Made by a program: the position numbers and the translations under genes. From assembly GCA_902799665.1 (NCBI GenBank), contig CADCBK010000024.1, forward strand, positions 1-64,000: a DNA stretch of 64,000 bases, written 5' to 3'. This DNA comes from an uncultured Spirochaetaceae bacterium (lineage in GTDB: Bacteria; Spirochaetota; Spirochaetia; Treponematales; Treponemataceae). The notes under the pieces were generated by a model, which saw only the letters and a program-made list of their open reading frames with translations, did not search any database and was not told the origin of the DNA. This document shows, in pieces, positions 50,940 to 59,700 of the stretch (positions are counted from its first letter, which is position 1; every line of letters starts with the position of its first letter).

Positions 50940-52271
50940 TTAAAGCACTTCAAGCGCCGCCGCTACGACGTTCGGGTCAAATTGGCTTCCTGACTTTGCC
51001 AAAAGCTCTCTCTTTGCCTCTTGCGCTGTCATCGCGCGCTTGTAGTTCCTCTCGTGGGTCATCGCGTCGTAGGCGTCGGCCACGGCGATGATTCTGGCGC
51101 AAAGCGGAATTTCCTTTCCGGCCAAGCCGTCGGGGTAGCCCTTTCCGTCAAAGCGCTCGTGGTGGCTTCTTACGTTCTTTGCGATTTCCGGCATTTCGGT
51201 AATCTTGGACAATATGCGCTCGCCGATGACTGAGTGCCTTTTCATCGCCTCAAACTCTTGCTCGGTAAAGCCGCCGGCCTTTGTCGATATTTCCTCTGGG
51301 ATTCCGATTATCCCAATGTCGTGAAGAACCGCGGTGTAGTAAACTTTTTGGACTTCGCTTTTTGGAAGCGACATCATGTAGGCGATTTTCCTTGAGTATT
51401 CAGCGACGTTTTCTGTGTGCCCCGCGCGGTTCGAGTCGGCGGCGTCAACCGTTTCGGCGAGCGCGTTTATGATTTGCTCGGACAAAAGCTCTTTTTGCTT
51501 GTCGCGCTTGTGAATTTTTTCAGACTCAATCGCGGCTTTTGCCTCCAAGTGCTTTTGCAATTCGTTCAGTTCCGCCTTCTTTTTTGTAAGCTCCGCATAG
51601 TCTGGCGAAACAAGGACAAAGAGGCACATGTTCAGCGAAACCAAAGAGAAGAAGTTTGTCAAAAGGACGTTGGGGAAGTACAGGTATTGCAAGGCCGGCC
51701 CCAAGACCGACATGACGAGCATAATCAGCAAGACGGCGTACGCCTGGGGCGAGACCCTTTTTTTTATCATCAAAAAAGTCAGGCTGCAGTCAAACAGAAA
51801 GACTAGCGGAATTATAAGGCAGAGGGAGTAGAATTTTCCATGCTCGTAGCTTCCGTTTTGAAAAGAAAAAAAGATTCCCGATGGAACGTTGGCCACAAGG
51901 AGGGCCATGAAGGCCACCAAGACGAGCCTTGAGAAAAACAGCAGCGGCGCTCCGAATTTTTTCTTCACTCCGAACGACAGGAAAAGCAAGTGCAGGGTGT
52001 AGTAGAAAAAGCTTTCCGAAGCGAAATACAAGCTGTTCAGCGTTACATTCAGCCAAAGCGGAACTGACTTAGCGAATGAAATCGCGATTGACGCCGCGAC
52101 GTCAAAGAAAATCGACGTCATTTGAAAGAGAACCAGGCGGCGGAATGTGTTGTTTATTTGGCTCGTGTTGTAATACTTTTTTAGCAAGTAAAAGTACAAG
52201 AGCGCTATGTAAAAGAAACTCGCGGCTTCAAAATTTATGTTGTACGCAAGGCGCTGGACTTCATTGTTCAT
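50940..52271 (-). CDS. Membrane HD-GYP domain protein, variant catalytic motif
   Basis: A 443-residue protein. About six to seven N-terminal helices (to ~235) and a short coiled coil precede a C-terminal HD-GYP domain (c-di-GMP phosphodiesterase family): VLHDIGIIGIPEEI, KRHSVIGERIL, VRSHHERFDGKGYPDGLAG. The usual HDIGK reads HDIGI, so the Lys is lost, but His-Asp and the GYP motif are kept. The start is set at 52271, where GGGAGG precedes the ATG; it overlaps the upstream gene by 11 bases. Confidence 0.86.
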   Translation of the reverse strand: MNNEVQRLAYNINFEAASFFYIALLYFYLLKKYYNTSQINNTFRRLVLFQMTSIFFDVAASIAISFAKSVPLWLNVTLNSLYFASESFFYYTLHLLFLSFGVKKKFGAPLLFFSRLVLVAFMALLVANVPSGIFFSFQNGSYEHGKFYSLCLIIPLVFLFDCSLTFLMIKKRVSPQAYAVLLIMLVMSVLGPALQYLYFPNVLLTNFFSLVSLNMCLFVLVSPDYAELTKKKAELNELQKHLEAKAAIESEKIHKRDKQKELLSEQIINALAETVDAADSNRAGHTENVAEYSRKIAYMMSLPKSEVQKVYYTAVLHDIGIIGIPEEISTKAGGFTEQEFEAMKRHSVIGERILSKITEMPEIAKNVRSHHERFDGKGYPDGLAGKEIPLCARIIAVADAYDAMTHERNYKRAMTAQEAKRELLAKSGSQFDPNVVAAALEVL

Positions 52272-53643
52272 CGATTGCCTCCCGTTTAGAGACGTACTCG
52301 TGCAATATGTAGCGCTTGTCCTCGTCAATCAATTCCAGCATAAGGCCCGCTATTTCGTTGTCAAACTGGCTGCCCCTTCCGCGCTCTATTTGCTCGCGGA
52401 CTGCCGCCTGTTCCATCGGCGCCCGGTAGCTGCGGCTTGACGTCATCGCGTCGTAGGCGTCAGCCACCGCTATTATTTTAGCCTCCAGCGGTATTTGGTC
52501 TCCGTGCAGGCCGTCTGGATAGCCGCGGCCGTCAATGCGTTCGTGGTGCCAGCGCGCGCCCGTTTTTAGTTCCGGCAAAAGCGAGACTTTCTCCAGTATC
52601 GAAGAGCCTATGACAGGATGGGCTTTCATTTGCGCGAATTCCTGGTCGGTCAGGCGGCTGGGCTTGTTTATTATCTTTGACGAAACGCCGACTTTTCCGA
52701 TGTCGTGCAAAATTCCCATCATGAAAATTTGCTGGCATTTTTCAGAGCTAAGGCCTTTCTTTTGCGCCAGCATCTTTGAGTAGCGGGCGACGCGCGCCGA
52801 GTGTCCGCTGGTGTAGTGGTCTTTCGCGTCGATTGTTTCCGCCATTGTGTATGTCATTTGCAGCACCAAGCGCTCTAGCTTTTCCCTTCGATCCCGCGCT
52901 TCGGCCGTTTTTTTCTCAACGCTGGACTTAAGGGCTCGCTGCAATACCTCCAGTTCCGCGATGGTGGTCACAAGGGCCTGGTCTTCGGGCGTTTCTATCG
53001 AGAGCAAGAGCGCCGTGGTCAAGAATACAAAAGCGAAGGGCGTTATTCTAAAGGTCGGGCAAACGTAGACTTGGACAAAGGGAACGGCGATTAAGCCTTC
53101 GTACAAAAGGCAAAGCGTCGCTATTTGGTTCTTGTTGAACTTGTGGGCGTTGACGGCCAGCTTGAAGGCGCTTGCGAATGCGAACGCGCATGAAATCGCG
53201 GGCAGGATTATGTAGGGCATTCCGAACACAATCGAATAGTCGTCTTCGATGAAGAACATAAAGCCCCAAATGCTGTTCGCCAGCAAAAGCAGCAGCATGA
53301 AGGGGAGAAAAAGCCTTGTCGCGATCTTTTTTTCGCGCTCAATCTTGTCCCTTGTGAAAATGTAGGAATTTGTGTAGGCCAAAACCGCTTGCGAGAAAAT
53401 CGCGAAGGAGAAAACGCAGATAGAGTAGAGCGTCGTTTGCCAAAAGGAGCCGAACTTGAATTTAACGCCAAGGAACGAAAGGTAGTCAGTCACGCATACG
53501 AACGACGAGCAAAGGGCCATGCGCTTAAAGGCCCTGTTTCCCAAACTCTGTTCCGAATACTTCGTGAACGTGTAAAAACAAATGGCTATGGCCACAACTA
53601 GAGAGACAATGTCAAAATCCGCAACTATTTCTGTTCCGTTCAT
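52261..53643 (-). CDS. Membrane HD-GYP domain protein
   Basis: A 460-residue paralogue-like partner of the next gene. Seven or eight N-terminal membrane helices (to ~215), a coiled coil (LEVLQRALKSSVEKKTAEARDRREKLERL), then HD-GYP with GILHDIGKVGVSS, KAHPVIGSSIL and WHHERIDGRGYPDGLHG, all key residues present. It likely degrades c-di-GMP in response to a membrane signal. No Shine-Dalgarno sequence is clear at the ATG; a TATAAT lies about 27 bases upstream. Confidence 0.88.
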   Translation of the reverse strand: MNGTEIVADFDIVSLVVAIAICFYTFTKYSEQSLGNRAFKRMALCSSFVCVTDYLSFLGVKFKFGSFWQTTLYSICVFSFAIFSQAVLAYTNSYIFTRDKIEREKKIATRLFLPFMLLLLLANSIWGFMFFIEDDYSIVFGMPYIILPAISCAFAFASAFKLAVNAHKFNKNQIATLCLLYEGLIAVPFVQVYVCPTFRITPFAFVFLTTALLLSIETPEDQALVTTIAELEVLQRALKSSVEKKTAEARDRREKLERLVLQMTYTMAETIDAKDHYTSGHSARVARYSKMLAQKKGLSSEKCQQIFMMGILHDIGKVGVSSKIINKPSRLTDQEFAQMKAHPVIGSSILEKVSLLPELKTGARWHHERIDGRGYPDGLHGDQIPLEAKIIAVADAYDAMTSSRSYRAPMEQAAVREQIERGRGSQFDNEIAGLMLELIDEDKRYILHEYVSKREAIDEQ

Positions 53644-53896
53644 CGGGCGACCGCTTTTGCGACTCTTTCAATTATATAACTAAAGAACGGTATTTGCAAG
53701 GGTCGCGCGTTTTAGGCTAAAGGCCCTCGCGCCAAAAGACCCGCGCTCGTCCGCTCGTGAATTTTGAACGCAAGGCAAAAAGCGTAGGTTCGAGCGGTTT
53801 TACCGCGACCTACGGTCGCTGCGTGGCTTGAATTTTACCGCCAAAAGCGCTAATATATTTACCGCAATTTTTTAACGATTTTATTGAGGTAACCAT
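53644..53896. other. Intergenic region before gltX with a hairpin
   Basis: No gene seen. Near the left end is the TATAAT serving the HD-GYP gene. A stepped hairpin, CGTAGGT/ACCTACG (53783-53789 with 53808-53814) enclosing GCGGT/ACCGC, resembles the other dispersed palindromes. gltX is preceded by GAGGT. Confidence 0.5.
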
Positions 53897-55474
53897 ATGT
53901 CAGACACAGAAGTCAGAGTAAGATACGCGCCGTCGCCGACAGGAATGCAGCACATCGGCGGCGTAAGGACCGCGCTTTTCAATTACTTGTTCGCAAGAAG
54001 CAAGGGCGGAAAATTCATCTTGCGCCTTGAGGACACGGACCGCACCCGCTACGCCGAGGAATACGTAAAGAACCTTTACGACACGATGAGCTGGCTTGGC
54101 TTGGAATGGGACGAAGGCGGAGACAAGGGCGGCGAGTACGGCCCCTACGTCCAGAGCCAGCGCTTTGACCTTTACAAAAAATACGCCGAGGAACTGGTCG
54201 CCAAGGGCGAGGCCTACTACTGCTTTTGCGACGCCGAGCGCTTGGAGCGCATCCGAAAAATCCAGACGGAAAACAAAATGGCTCCCGGCTACGACCGCAA
54301 CTGCCGCCACCTGACCCCAGAGGAAGTCAAGGCCAACTTAGACGCCGGAAAGCCTTACGTAATCCGCCTAAAGGTTCCGCTTGAAGGCGAGACCAAATTC
54401 CACGACCACCTTTTGGGCGACATCGTTTGGAAAAACGAGGACATTTCTCCCGATCCGGTTTTGCTTAAAAGCGACGGCTTTCCCACTTACCACTTGGCCA
54501 ACATCGTCGACGACCATTTTATGAAGATAAGCCATGTAATGCGCGCGCAGGAATGGATTCCGTCAACGCCGCTTCACGTTCAGATGTACCGCGCCTTTGG
54601 CTGGGAGCACCCGGAGTTCTGCCACCTTCCTATGGTGAACGGCTCTGACGGAAAAAAACTTTCAAAGCGCCACGGCTCCACAAGCCTAAACGAATTCCGC
54701 GCGCGCGGCTACCTTCCGCAGGCCATCATCAACTACGTGGCCTTGCTGGGCTGCTCTTACGAAGAAGGCAAGGAATTCTACACGCTTGAAGAGTTGGCCA
54801 AGGCCTTTAAGCTGGAACACCTTAACAAGGCGCCGGCGGTCTTTGACTACAAAAAATTGGAATACTACAACGGAAACTACATCCGCATGCTTAGCGACGA
54901 AGACCTTTACAAGTGGACGCTTCCCTTCATCACAGGAACCGGAGACGCCGCGCTTGAAATCAATCCCGAAAACCCGCAGCCAAAGCCAAAGGTCGGCCCC
55001 GAATATTCCGGCGTCGCGCTGGGAGAAGACGGCGAGCCTGTTTGCGTCGACAAGAGCATGAACATGTCAAGCGCCGACGTGAAGGCCGCGCTGATGAAGC
55101 TTATGCCGTTGATTAAGGAGCGCCTAAAGTATTTGACCGACGCCGCGGAAATGGTGCGCTTTTTGTTCACCGAGCCGGCCGTTCCGCCAAAAGACCAGAT
55201 TATTCCCAAAAAGCTTGACGAAGCCAAGACAAAGGAAGTTTTGCTAAAGGCCAAGGACTTTGTCGAAAAGATTTTCGGCATGAGCCACGAGGAGGCGGAG
55301 GAGTTGGGCCGCAAGATGTCCGAGGAAATCGGAGTCAAGATGGGCGACTTTATGATGCCCATCCGCATGGCCGTAACCGGAAGCCGCGTAAGCCCGCCGC
55401 TTATCGGCTCGATTTTGATTTTGGGAAAAGACGAGGCGCTCGCGCGAATTGAGAGAACTCTCCGCTCGTTCTAA
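53897..55474 (+). CDS. gltX: Glutamyl-tRNA synthetase
   Basis: A 525-residue class I aminoacyl-tRNA synthetase charging tRNA-Glu. The HIGH-type motif is SPTGMQHIGGVRTALFNYL near residue 12, with Gln in place of Leu before His; the KMSKS-type motif is GSDGKKLSKRHGS near 254. A zinc-like YYCFCDAERLE is seen near 115. The anticodon-binding domain is C-terminal. Whether it discriminates tRNA-Gln cannot be judged by eye. GAGGT lies before the ATG. Monocistronic or with luxS 95 bases downstream. Confidence 0.94.
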   Translation: MSDTEVRVRYAPSPTGMQHIGGVRTALFNYLFARSKGGKFILRLEDTDRTRYAEEYVKNLYDTMSWLGLEWDEGGDKGGEYGPYVQSQRFDLYKKYAEELVAKGEAYYCFCDAERLERIRKIQTENKMAPGYDRNCRHLTPEEVKANLDAGKPYVIRLKVPLEGETKFHDHLLGDIVWKNEDISPDPVLLKSDGFPTYHLANIVDDHFMKISHVMRAQEWIPSTPLHVQMYRAFGWEHPEFCHLPMVNGSDGKKLSKRHGSTSLNEFRARGYLPQAIINYVALLGCSYEEGKEFYTLEELAKAFKLEHLNKAPAVFDYKKLEYYNGNYIRMLSDEDLYKWTLPFITGTGDAALEINPENPQPKPKVGPEYSGVALGEDGEPVCVDKSMNMSSADVKAALMKLMPLIKERLKYLTDAAEMVRFLFTEPAVPPKDQIIPKKLDEAKTKEVLLKAKDFVEKIFGMSHEEAEELGRKMSEEIGVKMGDFMMPIRMAVTGSRVSPPLIGSILILGKDEALARIERTLRSF

Positions 55475-55512
55475 TTAAGGCAAGACCCTAATTGTTGTTT
55501 CGAGCGGACCTT

Positions 55513-55550
55513 CCAATTACGTTGCTCGCAAAAGGCTCGCAACTAATTGG
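55513..55550 (+). promoter_or_regulatory. Hairpin in the luxS leader
   Basis: CCAATTA and GTTGC pair with GCAAC and TAATTGG around one bulged C, 19 bases before the luxS ATG. An earlier CTAATTGTTG-TTTCGAGC segment could pair instead with parts of it, so an alternative fold is possible. It matches no S-adenosyl riboswitch class I can recognise. Confidence 0.4.
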
Positions 55551-55569
55551 AGCATAAAAGGAGACTAAA

Positions 55570-56064
55570 ATGGAAGTAATTCAAAGCTTTACGATTGACC
55601 ACACAAAGTTAAAGCCCGGCATTTATGTTTCGCGCGAGGACAAGGGCTTTACCACCTACGACTTGCGCATAACTACGCCCAACAAGGAGCCTGCCGTCGC
55701 TCCAAGCGCGATTCACAGCATCGAGCACTTGATGGCCACGTGGTTCAGAAACTCCCGCGTAAAGGAAGACGTCGTTTACGTGGGCCCCATGGGCTGCCTT
55801 ACCGGAATGTACGTCATCATGATGGGAAAGTATTCCGTCCAGGACATGCGCGAGCTTACTATTGAATGTTTGGAATGGATTTTGACTCAAGAAAAAGTTC
55901 CCGCGACGGAGCCTGAGTCTTGCGGAAACTATCTTTTGCACGACCTTCCGATGTGCAAGTGGGAATGCGCGCGCTACCTTGACCGCCTTAAGAATGACTT
56001 TCACTCTGAGTACTCAAAGCTTCAAGTCAAGCTTGACGACGGCAAGATTTTCGCGGACGCCTAG
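55570..56064 (+). CDS. luxS: S-ribosylhomocysteine lyase LuxS
   Basis: A 164-residue iron/zinc enzyme that splits S-ribosylhomocysteine to homocysteine and DPD, the AI-2 precursor. The metal ligands are in HSIEHLMATW (HxxEH near residue 55) and the Cys of ESCGNYLLHDLP near 127; the conserved GPMGCLTGMYV has the catalytic Cys near 84. AAGGAG precedes the ATG. Its stop overlaps the convergent lipoprotein gene by four bases. AI-2 may be only a by-product of the methyl cycle. Confidence 0.94.
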   Translation: MEVIQSFTIDHTKLKPGIYVSREDKGFTTYDLRITTPNKEPAVAPSAIHSIEHLMATWFRNSRVKEDVVYVGPMGCLTGMYVIMMGKYSVQDMRELTIECLEWILTQEKVPATEPESCGNYLLHDLPMCKWECARYLDRLKNDFHSEYSKLQVKLDDGKIFADA

Positions 56065-56600
56065 CGTTCGTATTCGGCGACCGGATGGCTTGAAGTGTTC
56101 ATCTGAATGATTTTGGCGGCGGTCTTGTAGGCCCTGTCAACGTTCATTCTGTCGCGCGAAGTGATGGAGCAAGTGTAGGGGCCCATGTTCCAAACGGCCT
56201 TTCCGCACTTGTTTCCGTTTGCGTAGAATACGATCTCATAGCCGTTTACGGTTTGAGAGGATTTTTCCGTGTAGATGTTGAAGTCTCCGCTTGGGTCGTT
56301 CTTTCCGGGCGCCTTTCTGATTCTGATTTCGTCTCCCTCTGAGGAGTCGTAAATCGCTTCAAGCATTTGCTTGGGGATCGCGCGGTAAACCTGAACGTTG
56401 TAGTCTTCAAAAACGTCCAAAAGGTTAAAGCTAAAGCCCGCTTTCTTTTGGGCCTCTTCCAATCTTTTAAAGCTGTGGAAAGGGTTTGAAATTCCAATGG
56501 CCTTGGCTTCGTTTTTGCCTTCGCTCTCTGTTTTATTGGTTGAAACGCAAGCGCTAAGGACAAGCGACGCGGCCGCAGCGACAATAATTAGTTTTTTCAT
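56061..56600 (-). CDS. Lipoprotein of unknown function
   Basis: A 179-residue lipoprotein: signal peptide KKLIIVAAAASLVLSAC with lipobox LSAC, Cys at 18. The mature domain has no family I recognise; FYANGNKCGKAVWNMG and repeated basic/acidic turns suggest a small beta-rich fold. The start at 56600 has GGAG upstream; an in-frame extension of 13 codons lacks a signal. Confidence 0.75.
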   Translation of the reverse strand: MKKLIIVAAAASLVLSACVSTNKTESEGKNEAKAIGISNPFHSFKRLEEAQKKAGFSFNLLDVFEDYNVQVYRAIPKQMLEAIYDSSEGDEIRIRKAPGKNDPSGDFNIYTEKSSQTVNGYEIVFYANGNKCGKAVWNMGPYTCSITSRDRMNVDRAYKTAAKIIQMNTSSHPVAEYER

Positions 56601-56724
56601 TTTTCCGCTCCAAGTATTTTTTTTGTTATTTAACAGCAATGTTATATCATAAAATGAAAAAAAAGTCTATGGGAACGCGCGTTGCCGAACCCCGGCGGCT
56701 TTTGAAATTTTTTTAAAGATACTA

Positions 56725-56753
56725 TTGTAAAAACCGAAAATTTAATGTATAAT
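56725..56753 (+). promoter_or_regulatory. Sigma70-type promoter of the large TPR membrane gene
   Basis: TTGTAA (56725-56730), 17 bases, TATAAT (56748-56753). Here a conventional ~40-base leader follows, with a GGAATT-TTTT-AATTCC hairpin and an AGGG site. Confidence 0.6.
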
Positions 56754-56798
56754 GGTAATTGGAATTTTTTAATTCCGGCGTGGGGAAAATTTTAGGGT

Positions 56799-59700
56799 AT
56801 GCCTGGCTATAGCCAATTAAAAAAACTTAGTGAAACTGTTCTCAAATTAGGAAACGAAATCAAGCTTCGCGCCGAGCGCGGAGAGAAAGCCGTTCCCGTA
56901 TTTATCCCCGACACAATAGAAGACATTGACGACAGCCAGGACTTTGTTCTTGGAATGCCCGAAAAGCCAAAGCCGCCGGAGCCGGAGGAGAGCGAAAGCC
57001 CTGCCGAAGAGGCCGAGAGCGTCCAAGAGACTACAGACGTAAGCGTGGACGACCTTTTGAGCGGAATCGCCTCGGGCGACGCTCCCGACTTGAGCGCCTT
57101 TGGAGACGACGGCTCGGCTTCCAGCGGAAAGAGCAAAAGCAAGGCCAAGGGAAAGGCCGCAAAGCCAGAACCCGAACCCGAGCCGGAGCCAGAGCCCGAA
57201 CCGGAGCCAAAGGGCATAAGCGGTTCCGGCTATTCCGGCTTTGGCTTTGACGACGACGGTGTCTTGGAGGCGTCTTCGGACGAAGCCAAGCCCGACATCA
57301 GCGCCTTGATGGGCGGTCCTGGAAAGGCTCCTGCCGCCGCGCCTTCCGCGAAAGCGAACGACGGGCTTACCGGAATCCCCGAGCTGGACGCCATCTTGAA
57401 TCCCAAAAAGCAAGAGGAGCCTTCTTCCGCGTCGACCGGCATTCCCGACTTGGACGCGATTTTGTCTCCCGCAAAGGAAAGCGCGCCAGAGCCCGAGCCG
57501 GAGCCTTTGGAAGCCGAACCGCTTCCCAGCGCGCCCGAGCCCGAAGCCGCCGCTCCGCAGGAAATAGATTTTGGCGGCCTTGACGATTTGGAAGTCGAAG
57601 ACTACAAGACGCCTGAAAATGAAAGCGCCGCGGGCGAAGACATAGACGCGTCCGCTCTTTTTGGCGACGACGTTGAAGATTTTGAGATGCCCGATTCTTC
57701 CGTTCAAAAGAAGAAGGAGCCTTTTAAGCCGCTTCCGCCGGAAGATGACGACGCCATACTTAAGCCGGACATTTTTACCGACGATTCAAACGTTACAAAA
57801 GAAAATCCGCCTTACTACGCGGCCGCCCCATATGGCGAAACGCCAAAGCAGGCCGAGAGCGCTGGCGGCGCGGAACCAATTCCGCCGTTGGACGAGGCTT
57901 CGGCTGACGAAACTGGCATAGAGGAGCTTTCGGATTTTGGCGACCTTTCCTCTCCCGACGAGCTTTCCTCTCCCGACGAGCTTGCGCCAGCCGGCGACAT
58001 TTCCTCGCCCGACGAGCTTTCCGCGCCGGAAGATTTTTCGATGCCCGACGACATCGCCGCGGCCGATGGTCTAGCCCCGGCTGACGGCCTTTCAGCGGCT
58101 GATGATTTTTCGATGCCCGACGACCTTTCTATGGCCGAGCCGTTGGAAGACATTTCGTTTGACGCTCCGGCGGAAGAAGCGCCTGTCCAAGATGCTGCCG
58201 CGGCCGCGGAAGAAACATCCGATTTTGACGACCCGTTCGCGCAGAGCGACAAGGATTTTGCGGGCGGCGGCGCGATTGACCTTAACATGGACTTGCCCGA
58301 TGAAATCAGCGAAGTTCCCGCTGAGGTTTCGGGCTTGGACCTTTCGTCCGGAGATGGCGCTGCGGAAGGCGAGGCCTCTTCTGGCGACGGCGCCTTGGCT
58401 GACTTGGGCGGAGACCTTGGCGGCGGCGCTTTTGACTTGCCGGAAGGCGACATTTCGTTTGACGCTCCGATAGAGGAGGCGCCGTCTACAGAGGAGCCTT
58501 CCGCGCAAGAGGAGCCCGCTTCAGGCGAGTCCGTTTCGGAGGAGCCCGCTTCAGGCGAGCCTGTTTCGGAGGAGCCTTCGGCGCAGGACGCTGGCGGCAT
58601 GGACTTTGAAATGCCCGACATGGATTTTGGAGAAGGCTCCAGCCAGGAAATTTCAGCCGACGCGGTTGAGGCGCCATCCGGCGACGCGGACATATTCAAC
58701 ACCGACGGAATGGACATGGCCTCCTTTGACATGCCCGACTCCTTTGGCTCGGACGACGCCGCCCCCCAGGAAGACGGCGCCCTGCCTGGAGAGACAATCG
58801 GCGAAACTGACGAAGCCACGGCCAGCGCTCTTGGCGATTTTAACATTCAAGACACGGACAGCCAGCTTTCAAAGGCCGGAGACGATTTCGCCTTGGAAGG
58901 CGCTGGCGACGACTTTAGCATTCCGGGCTTTTCGGAGGAGGGCGCCGATCCTTACGCCAACGAAGGAAAGAAGGGCGGCGTAGACCAAGTTGACTTTAGC
59001 GGCGCCGTCACGGGCGACGGAAGCCAAAGAACCGCGCTTACCGAGGAAGAGTACCAAAAATTCAAGAAGAACCTGCGCGACTATCCGCTTAACGTTCGCA
59101 TAGCCGTCGAGGACATGATCGCTAAAAACGAGTTCACTGACGAAGTCGTTTTTGAAGTCATCGAAAAAATACTGAAAAAAGTCACGGCCAGGCAGCTTGC
59201 CAACCATTTGGAGAAGATGCTTGACATAAGCCTGCCCGTTCCCCGCGACTACGAAAGGCGCAGCGCCGAAGAGTACGAGGCCTACAAGGCTTCGTTTGCC
59301 TACCAGCTTAAGAGCAGAATTCTTCCGGCGATTATAATCGGCGTCCTTGCGGCGATGGTTTTGTTCTGCCTTGGCTTCTTGGGCCACCGCTACATCATCA
59401 CGCCTTTGACCGCCGAAAAGCTTTACAAAGAGGGCTACGCTCTTATCGAGCATGACGAGTTCCCTCTTTCAAAGGACAAATTCAACGAGGCGCTCAAGTA
59501 CAAGTCCAAGAAAAAGTGGTTCTTTAGATACGCCCGCGCCTACAGGGCAAAAAAGCAATATGACTTAGCCGAGCTTTTTTACACGAACATTCTCAAGCGC
59601 TTTGACCACGACAAGGACGCCGGCCTTGAGTACGCCCAGATGGAAGTTGACGATTTGGCCAACTACGAGCTTGCCGAGGAAATCTTAAAGCGCGAGGTTT

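Noticed and set aside
53644-53896. tRNA or riboswitch before gltX
   Set aside because: No cloverleaf or T-box-like specifier and anti-terminator pair is seen; only a stepped hairpin.
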